A stretch of 64,000 nucleotides of DNA, from contig NZ_CP098805.1 in NCBI RefSeq assembly GCF_023821985.2, positions 3,286,001 to 3,350,000 on the forward strand, in the 5' to 3' direction. The DNA is from Dyadobacter chenhuakuii. GTDB lineage: Bacteria > Bacteroidota > Bacteroidia > Cytophagales > Spirosomataceae. The notes below the pieces were generated by a model that saw nothing but the letters and a program-made list of their open reading frames with translations, did no database searches and was not told the origin of the DNA. This document shows, piece after piece, positions 58,513-64,000 of this stretch (within the stretch, counting starts at the first letter, position 1; each line of letters starts with the position of its first letter). A program made the position numbers and the translations under genes.

Positions 58513-60213
58513 TTATGGGATTGTAATTTTTCTAAGAATACCACCTTGCGACTTTCCGTTTTCCACGTGAATGATGCCCAAATCATACGATCCGGGTTTG
58601 AGAGCAGTGAGTGGGATTTCGGTGTCGGCCCCTTTGTCATATTGCTTGAAAATGTTCCTGCCTGAGTATGCCTGAGGAGTCATTTTGAAGAAATAAAGCT
58701 GCCTGGCGTCTCTGACAAAGGCATAATGACCATTGTTACGATTGAGCCACATACTGCTTTGCGGATCATGAATATGTAAAACGTTCCCGTGAGTGGAGAT
58801 CGAAATGCCTTCATCTGCGGGCATTGGATTTTGCATCTTCCTAATTTCCATTGCCAGCTTTTCGGGCGCATCCGGATATTTATAAACATCCCAGCTTACC
58901 ATCTGCTTCATCATGGTGTCTACATAAGCTGCGCTTGTCGAAAACGGGACATGGCCCAGTCCAAATCCATTATGCTCCTGGTTATAACCATTGACTGTCA
59001 GATATTTATTCCTTTCAGCAATGACCGGCAGGTAACCGTAAACAGAAAATCCCCAAATGATCACACTCGTGGTTAAAGTAAATTGGAATATCCATTCCTG
59101 GACTTGCTTTCCCTTTACTGTATTGATGAATGTAAGATAAGCTACGGTTAAAAACAGTGCAGGATACATTTTGTAATTGCTGACGATCATTACAAAAAAG
59201 CCGAAACGAGGCCTTAACAAACCGATAATCAATGCATTGACTAACAGGAATGTCAAAATACCCAGCAAGAACATATCCTGATTTTTCTTGTCGATTGAGG
59301 TTTCCTGACCTGTGTAAGGGATGTTTTTAGGCCGGTTGAAAGTGCGTGTAAGCCAGGGAAGGAGTTGGCTGTACAACCAGATCGCAACCCAGATCGTCAC
59401 CAAAAAGCCCATCAGAACAGGCAATGCGGAGCGGACGACAATGGTTTTCTCCGGAAAAAAATCGAACAGACCACCCAAAAACGCAAAGAAACCCAAAACG
59501 GATAAATGCGGATATTTTGCAAAGAACTCCATGCTGGATTCGTTGCCCTGGGCCGACATTCCGTAAAAATAAAGCCCTACGGCAACCGCGCCCGCTATGA
59601 GCCAAACGGTAAGCTGTTTATAATTGGATCTTAAAAGCAGTATCATCACACCCGCCGGCCAAACGAAAATCCCGTTACTCATGGCATAAGTGGCACATAC
59701 AGCCGCCAAAACCGCCCAACCAAACCTTTCCCTAGATAAGAGAAACATGGAAAGGCTGATAAAAAACACCACCGGCTGGTGCTGCAAGCTGCATATCGCC
59801 CAGAGGAAAACAAGGTGATATTGTAATTGGAAAAGCAAAAATGGGACTGGCAGAAAATACCACCAGTTTATCTTCGTCCTGGCAAAAGAAAGCCAGAAAA
59901 TCCTTAATGTGCCCAGCGTAAAACAAGCCCCGGCAATGTGCAGGAATGTGAAATTCAAGTGCCCGGTAACCCAATAGTTAGCAAGTGTGACGAGCTTCCC
60001 GATCACCATACGGTGTTCGTTATTAGGCTGAAATAGCAATGTTAACCGGTCGGAAAAAGAAGGATCGGTGATCCACTTTCGCAGGAAATCCGGAAACGGG
60101 TCAAAATCGTCGTACCAGGGCAGGTTGACGGAATAATATAAGATGACAAACACCCAAAGCAGCACGGGCAGCGTCATGGCGGCACTTATAGCTAACTTTT
60201 TATTGCTGTTCAC
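58513..60213 (-). CDS. Polytopic membrane protein, possible GT-C-type glycosyltransferase
   Basis: A 566-residue integral membrane protein with about ten hydrophobic segments in the first two thirds and a hydrophilic C-terminal region of about 170 residues that should face the periplasm. An early loop after the first membrane segment has YDDFDPFPDFLRKW with acidic residues in the place of the catalytic Asp of GT-C transferases. I do not recognise a named family. Next to GtrB-like enzymes, a role in moving a sugar from the lipid carrier to an acceptor is plausible, as GtrC-type proteins do. It overlaps the upstream gene by 14 bp, so they are translationally coupled. Confidence 0.7.
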   Translation of the reverse strand: MNSNKKLAISAAMTLPVLLWVFVILYYSVNLPWYDDFDPFPDFLRKWITDPSFSDRLTLLFQPNNEHRMVIGKLVTLANYWVTGHLNFTFLHIAGACFTLGTLRIFWLSFARTKINWWYFLPVPFLLFQLQYHLVFLWAICSLQHQPVVFFISLSMFLLSRERFGWAVLAAVCATYAMSNGIFVWPAGVMILLLRSNYKQLTVWLIAGAVAVGLYFYGMSAQGNESSMEFFAKYPHLSVLGFFAFLGGLFDFFPEKTIVVRSALPVLMGFLVTIWVAIWLYSQLLPWLTRTFNRPKNIPYTGQETSIDKKNQDMFLLGILTFLLVNALIIGLLRPRFGFFVMIVSNYKMYPALFLTVAYLTFINTVKGKQVQEWIFQFTLTTSVIIWGFSVYGYLPVIAERNKYLTVNGYNQEHNGFGLGHVPFSTSAAYVDTMMKQMVSWDVYKYPDAPEKLAMEIRKMQNPMPADEGISISTHGNVLHIHDPQSSMWLNRNNGHYAFVRDARQLYFFKMTPQAYSGRNIFKQYDKGADTEIPLTALKPGSYDLGIIHVENGKSQGGILRKITIP

Positions 60214-61633
60214 CTTGCGAATCTTTCATGATAATTACTTTCCTGCCGAAATATCCGGCCATGCATTTGTTCCACCAATGGTCGGGATTGTCCTTGATGT
60301 CGTCGTCTACAAAAATTGAGAATGGCTTAGAATGGATCGGCGGCAGATAAACGGTGCTTTCCTTGGAGCTGCGCAACATATCATAGCGCGCATACATTTC
60401 TTTATCAAATGCTGCTGCTTTCCCATTTATCAGATCTGAATACATTAAACGAACATTGGCGCTGCGGTAAAATGACAGGCTTATAGACAGCGTCAAAACT
60501 GCGTAAAGTATGCCGTATCGAACCATTGAGAATTGGAATGGACTGGTAGTGCTTTTTTTGAAATAATGGAAAACCACCCCGATCACATAAAACCAGCCGA
60601 TCAGGAAAAAGAAATAAACACAATTGATCACACGCGGCGTCGGCTCAATTCCTACCCCATAATAAGAAGGAAAAAGCTGGGCCGATAGGACACCAATGAA
60701 CAAAAGCACTGCATACCAGACCGGGATCGAAAAGTAATTCCTGGCCCCGGCCGAAAGCCTGGAAAGGACAACCAGCCATGCCAATGAGAAGAAGATCAGC
60801 GGTGTACGGAATATCCAGTCGAAGCTCAGTACAGCAAGCTTTTTGAATGATGAAATAACCGAAAACGGAATATTCCCACCCAATGGATTGCCGCCGATGC
60901 GCGCCTGGTTGCCCGGTGAGCTAAAATACAAGTAACAGGAAACCGCACAGACAGCCAGCATTGCGATCATAAAACCATCCACTTTCCTGTGAAAAAGAAT
61001 GCGGTAAACCCACCACGCGCCAATGAGCAGCACAATGATGAGCAGGTTGGTTTCGCTGCTTCCAACGATGGCAAAAACCAGAAATCCTGCCAGACTGCTT
61101 AAAATAACCTTTGCCGTCTGCGTGTCCTGGCGATACCAACGCAGCACGAGCACGATCCATAGCAATGTAAAAATGTTTGGAATCGTATAAGTCACAAACG
61201 CCGCCATCCAGTAGAAAGCCTCGGACATGCTGGCGATTTTAAGGATATACAGGAAGAAAACAACCCCGGCAAACCCTAAATGCGCCATGCGTGATAATGT
61301 GGGCGTAAGATGCCTGAAAAGACTGTAAAGGGCGAAAACAACTCCCGATAGCAGGATAACCGGCAAAATCTTGAAACCATTGATCCAGTGAAAAAGAAGC
61401 GGATTGGAATGGTTCAGAAAAATCCCGAAATAACGGCCCGTCCAGCCCGAATAGTAGTAATTCATGGCTTCGAACCATCCGAACTTGAACACCGTATCAA
61501 TGTAACAATAATCGTCGGCCGGGGAAGGGTGATTAAAATAAGAGAGCGCGAATAACGGAGCCAGGACTGTGACCATCAGTAAAATGTTGATCCAGTTGCC
61601 TACGATCCGATATTTTCGATAAAATCTATTCAT
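60200..61633 (-). CDS. Polytopic membrane protein, DUF6056-like
   Basis: A 477-residue integral membrane protein of about ten to eleven membrane segments. After the first segment comes HPSPADDYCYIDTVFKFGW then YYYSGWTGRYFGIFLNH. The first stretch, PxxADDY, holds the acidic pair characteristic of the family I know as DUF6056 and resembles the GT-C catalytic loop. Its last part is a soluble tail of about 80 residues. It overlaps the GT2 gene before it by 8 bp and the next membrane protein by 14 bp, so three genes are translated as one unit. No enzyme activity is established; a lipid-linked sugar transferase is the leading guess. Confidence 0.72.
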   Translation of the reverse strand: MNRFYRKYRIVGNWINILLMVTVLAPLFALSYFNHPSPADDYCYIDTVFKFGWFEAMNYYYSGWTGRYFGIFLNHSNPLLFHWINGFKILPVILLSGVVFALYSLFRHLTPTLSRMAHLGFAGVVFFLYILKIASMSEAFYWMAAFVTYTIPNIFTLLWIVLVLRWYRQDTQTAKVILSSLAGFLVFAIVGSSETNLLIIVLLIGAWWVYRILFHRKVDGFMIAMLAVCAVSCYLYFSSPGNQARIGGNPLGGNIPFSVISSFKKLAVLSFDWIFRTPLIFFSLAWLVVLSRLSAGARNYFSIPVWYAVLLFIGVLSAQLFPSYYGVGIEPTPRVINCVYFFFLIGWFYVIGVVFHYFKKSTTSPFQFSMVRYGILYAVLTLSISLSFYRSANVRLMYSDLINGKAAAFDKEMYARYDMLRSSKESTVYLPPIHSKPFSIFVDDDIKDNPDHWWNKCMAGYFGRKVIIMKDSQGEQQ

Positions 61634-62576
61634 TTAAAGTTTTTTCAATGATGTAACGAGGACGGCCTTTTACTTCTTCGTAAATCTTGCCAATATATTC
61701 TCCGATCAACCCCAGCGCCATCATGTTGGAACCACTGAAAAACGTGAGCGGCAACATGGTGGACGTCCAGCCGGGAACCGTGTAACCGACCAGATAAGAG
61801 AAAAGGATATAAGCCACAATGATCATTGCGACCATAAAATTGAAAACGCCGAAATACAAAACGAGGCGCATCGGGAAGGTGGAAAAAGACGTAATGCCAT
61901 TCCACGCAAAAAGCAACATTTTGCTCAGCGGATATTTCGTTTCTCCGGCTTCACGTTCCAGTCGGTTATAGTAAACCTTATCATTCCGGAAACCCACCAA
62001 CGGCACAATGCCGCGCAGAAACATATTAATTTCTTTAAAATTACCCAGCTCCTGCAAAACCCGGCGATCCATTAACCGGAAATCGGCATGATTGAAAACA
62101 ACCGGAACGCCCATTTTTTGCATTAATACATAAAAACTTTCCGCAGTAACACGCTTGAACCAGCTGTCGGAGCTTCTGTCCCCTCTTACCCCGTAAACCA
62201 CCATTGCGCCGTCCCGGTGCTTTTCTACCATGGCTGCAATGGCGTTCATATCGTCCTGCAAGTCGGCATCGATGGTGATGAAGCAGTCGAAATTGTCGAT
62301 ATTTTTTTCCAAACCGGCCATAATCGCGCTTTGGTGGCCGAAATTCCGGGATAGTCCTACGCCGATAACGTTGGGGTCCTGCTGGCAAAGGGATTCTATA
62401 ATGTTCCAGGTTTTATCCCGGCTTCCATCATTCACAAAACAAATGCGGCTGTCTTCTGTAATAAGGCCCTGCTGTTTGAGCGAGTTGTAGTAAACGCTCA
62501 GTTTGGAATAGGTCAGATGTAATATCGCCTCTTCGTTGTAGCATGGAATTACCAGAAGTAAACGCGCTGGATTCAT
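61626..62576 (-). CDS. GT2 glycosyltransferase, GtrB/DPM1-like
   Basis: A 316-residue family 2 glycosyltransferase, second of two here. LLLVIPCYNEEAILHLTY, ICFVNDGSRDKTW and FITIDADLQDDMNAIAAM give the donor- and metal-binding DxD. GFRNDKVYYNRLEREAGETKYPLSKM is the counterpart of the acceptor stretch in the other GT2. Two C-terminal membrane segments follow (VLYFGVFNFMVAMIIVAYILFSYL and TMLPLTFFSGSNMMALGLIGEYIGKIYEEV). It probably makes a second polyprenyl-phosphate sugar. It is the first gene of the cluster and has a TATTTTTG promoter box about 25 bp upstream. Confidence 0.9.
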   Translation of the reverse strand: MNPARLLLVIPCYNEEAILHLTYSKLSVYYNSLKQQGLITEDSRICFVNDGSRDKTWNIIESLCQQDPNVIGVGLSRNFGHQSAIMAGLEKNIDNFDCFITIDADLQDDMNAIAAMVEKHRDGAMVVYGVRGDRSSDSWFKRVTAESFYVLMQKMGVPVVFNHADFRLMDRRVLQELGNFKEINMFLRGIVPLVGFRNDKVYYNRLEREAGETKYPLSKMLLFAWNGITSFSTFPMRLVLYFGVFNFMVAMIIVAYILFSYLVGYTVPGWTSTMLPLTFFSGSNMMALGLIGEYIGKIYEEVKGRPRYIIEKTLNE

Positions 62577-62599
62577 AGAACACCTTTTAATTAAGTCGA

Positions 62600-62607
62600 C
62601 AAAAATA
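62600..62607 (-). promoter_or_regulatory. Candidate -7 box for the glycan cluster
   Basis: TATTTTTG on the minus strand (62607-62600), a full match to TAnnTTTG, 24 bases from the GT2 start codon. No TTG is found 19-21 bases upstream, so only half of the consensus is present. Confidence 0.35.
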
Positions 62608-62666
62608 GCAGTAATAAGTTAATATGCTCTTTTTATCGGTTGAGTCTTCGCATTCGGCTGCCCCGA

Positions 62667-63581
62667 TTATTTCCTGACTTCCCCGCCTTTTTTACCTAAA
62701 ACCGTATTAATCAGCATCGGGTAAAGCAGCACGGCGAGTAATATCAGCAATGTGCCCATGTAAAATTCGGAAGTCATGCGCTCTTTCTCTCCAAAAAAGA
62801 AAAAAGCCAGTGCAATGCCATAAACCGGTTCCAGATTAATGGTCAGATTGATGAGATAAGCCGAAAATTGCTTCATCAGCTGCGTGGCCATCGTGCTCGC
62901 GTAAACCGTGCATATGAACGCCAGGAACAAGATCCAGATCCAATCTTTCGCAACCGGAATGTAAGGTTCGCCGTTGGACCAGCCCTGCCACTCGAATATC
63001 ATTACAAAAAACAATGAGAAAACCGTTGCTCCGATCATTTCATAAAATGTAATGATGTAAGCATCAATGCGTTGCACAAGCCTGCTGTTGGCAACGGTGA
63101 ACATGGCGGCCAGCAAGGCGGAAGCCAGCGCGAGTGCCAATCCCAGCGCATGGTCGAATTCAAATTTGAAAACCACATATAAACCCGCGAACGCCAGAAT
63201 CCCCAGCCCTACTTCGAGCGGCCGAACGCTTCTTTTATTGACCAAAGGCTCAATTAAGCTCGTCCATAATGATGTGGTGGCCATTCCTGCCAGACAAACC
63301 GAAGCCGTGGAAACACGCGCCGAGGCGAAAAACAGCATCCAATGCGCGGATAAAATGAAACCAACCAACAACATCCGGATCATGTCCCTGCTGTCGGCTT
63401 TGAATTGCTTTTGCTTAAAGAAAATGATAACCCCCAGCCCAACCGCCGCAAACAAGGTCCGGTAGAAAACCAGGGAAACAGGTGAAATGGTAACCATAAG
63501 TCCCACAATGGCCGTGAAACCCCAGATCAGGACCAGAAAATGAAGATGCAGATACGAACGCAGCGCCGTGGGTGAAAACAT
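62667..63581 (-). CDS. DMT-superfamily (EamA) transporter
   Basis: A 304-residue drug/metabolite transporter with ten membrane helices, made of two EamA repeats. The first repeat is LHFLVLIWGFTAIVGLMV through FILSAHWMLFFASARVSTASVCLAGMATTSLWTSLIEPLV. The second starts after GLALALASALLAAMFTVANSRLV and carries AFICTVYASTMATQLMKQFSAYLINLTINLEPVYGIALAFFFFGE, the family's conserved late segment. Substrates of such permeases vary (amino acids, metabolites) and cannot be told here. Its start lies 2 bp after the stop of the upstream LptF/LptG-family gene, so translation is coupled. A basic tail ends the protein. Confidence 0.88.
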   Translation of the reverse strand: MFSPTALRSYLHLHFLVLIWGFTAIVGLMVTISPVSLVFYRTLFAAVGLGVIIFFKQKQFKADSRDMIRMLLVGFILSAHWMLFFASARVSTASVCLAGMATTSLWTSLIEPLVNKRSVRPLEVGLGILAFAGLYVVFKFEFDHALGLALALASALLAAMFTVANSRLVQRIDAYIITFYEMIGATVFSLFFVMIFEWQGWSNGEPYIPVAKDWIWILFLAFICTVYASTMATQLMKQFSAYLINLTINLEPVYGIALAFFFFGEKERMTSEFYMGTLLILLAVLLYPMLINTVLGKKGGEVRK

Positions 63582-63583
63582 GG

Positions 63584-64000
63584 TTAACGGGGCAATGTTT
63601 TATACAAAATCAGCCCTATGCATGAAAAAACAATGTTGGGCAGCCAAACCGCAAACAATGTGTTGATCGTGCCCGCCTCCGCCACACCTTTTGACAAAAG
63701 AAAAAATAATATGTAAATAAATGCCAGCATAAACCCGAGCGCAATCTGCCAGCCCACGCCTCGCCGGCTTTTCCTGGCGGACACTATGACGCCGATTGCG
63801 GTAAGGATCAGAATGGCGAAAGGTTGGGTAAACCGAATGTATTTTTCAATTAAATAAACTTCCAGACCATCCGCACCGCGACTTTTGAGGAGGTCAATGT
63901 ATGCATTCAGCTCGGGTAAGGTGAATGTTTCAAAAAGGTTATAATCGCTTTCAAAATCTTTGGGGGATAAATTGATCGTAGTGTCAATTTCTGCGCCCGC
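63584..64000 (-). CDS. LptF/LptG-family permease, C-terminal part
   Basis: The C-terminal 138 residues of a YjgP/YjgQ (LptF/LptG) permease; the rest lies beyond the window end. These proteins form the inner-membrane part of the ABC machine that extracts lipopolysaccharide for transport to the outer membrane. The periplasmic-domain end reads NLSPKDFESDYNLFETFTLPELNAYIDLLKSRGADGLEVYLIEKYIRF, followed by the C-terminal helices: FAILILTAIGVIVSARKSRRGVGWQIALG, FIYILFFLLSKG, and TLFAVWLPNIVFSCIGLILYKTL. The frame is open to base 64000, so an internal ATG at 63784 is not the start. It shares an operon with the transporter gene. Confidence 0.88.
   Translation of the reverse strand, partial: AGAEIDTTINLSPKDFESDYNLFETFTLPELNAYIDLLKSRGADGLEVYLIEKYIRFTQPFAILILTAIGVIVSARKSRRGVGWQIALGFMLAFIYILFFLLSKGVAEAGTINTLFAVWLPNIVFSCIGLILYKTLPR

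Overview
The window looks like the chromosome of a Bacteroidota bacterium of the Cytophagales, closest in feel to Dyadobacter or Spirosoma. This is inferred from gene content and was not tested by any search. The evidence is three sigma-factor/FecR/SusC/SusD modules, a type IX secretion sorting domain, a SerB-SerA fusion, class II xylose isomerase, Bacteroidota-type promoters (TTG, 19-20 bp, TAnnTTTG) and start sites with little Shine-Dalgarno signal. Most genes lie on the minus strand. No rRNA, tRNA, prophage, CRISPR array or intact insertion sequence was seen.

Layout. 1-7.2 kb is mostly housekeeping: the end of pdxJ, a Tat-exported Gfo/Idh/MocA oxidoreductase, an SCP2 protein, a small membrane protein, a PpiD-like foldase, xylA and a coiled-coil lipoprotein. 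7.3-14.1 kb is nutrient-uptake locus 1 (sigma, FecR, SusC, SusD). 14.2-17.8 kb is an MFS permease with a two-gene GMC dehydrogenase. 17.9-26.5 kb is locus 2 (sigma, FecR, SusC, SusD, FAD-dependent lipoprotein oxidoreductase). 26.6-29.2 kb holds a sulfatase and a secreted sorting-domain protein, followed by a small plus-strand gene pair. 29.9-48.5 kb is locus 3: sigma, FecR, SusC, SusD, a DUF3823 lipoprotein, a large ThuA/propeller/azurin lipoprotein, a second ThuA protein, a repeat array, a Gfo/Idh oxidoreductase, a sugar-phosphate isomerase/epimerase-like protein, a large secreted protein and a GH5-like lipoprotein. 48.6-55.9 kb holds an Rpn-like nuclease, serC and a serB-serA fusion, a YheT-like hydrolase, cspA, a DEAD-box helicase and groES. 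56.0-62.6 kb is a membrane glycan-modification cluster (MBOAT, two GT2 enzymes, two polytopic proteins). The window ends with a DMT transporter and the C-terminus of an LptF/LptG permease.

How the genes work together. Each Sus locus encodes outer-membrane import (SusC/SusD) and its own sensing circuit: the SusC N-terminal STN domain is expected to signal through FecR to the ECF sigma factor. Loci 2 and 3 add oxidative and hydrolytic enzymes. Together these suggest uptake and oxidation of glycosides or modified sugars, possibly through keto-sugar intermediates.

The most interesting signal is in the fecR-susC gaps of loci 2 and 3. Both carry a plus-strand element, antisense to the operon. Each has a TAnnTTTG box on the susC start codon and ends about 125-140 bp later in a terminator-like hairpin. 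The two hairpins have identical 12-6-12 geometry, compensatory base changes, and the same spacing to a second long-range pairing. They look like cis-antisense small RNAs of the kind described for Bacteroides polysaccharide loci (DonS type). Locus 1 lacks room for one. Other notable items are a REP-like palindrome array with an inverted first unit, and a ten-copy hexanucleotide microsatellite just upstream of an oxidoreductase start.
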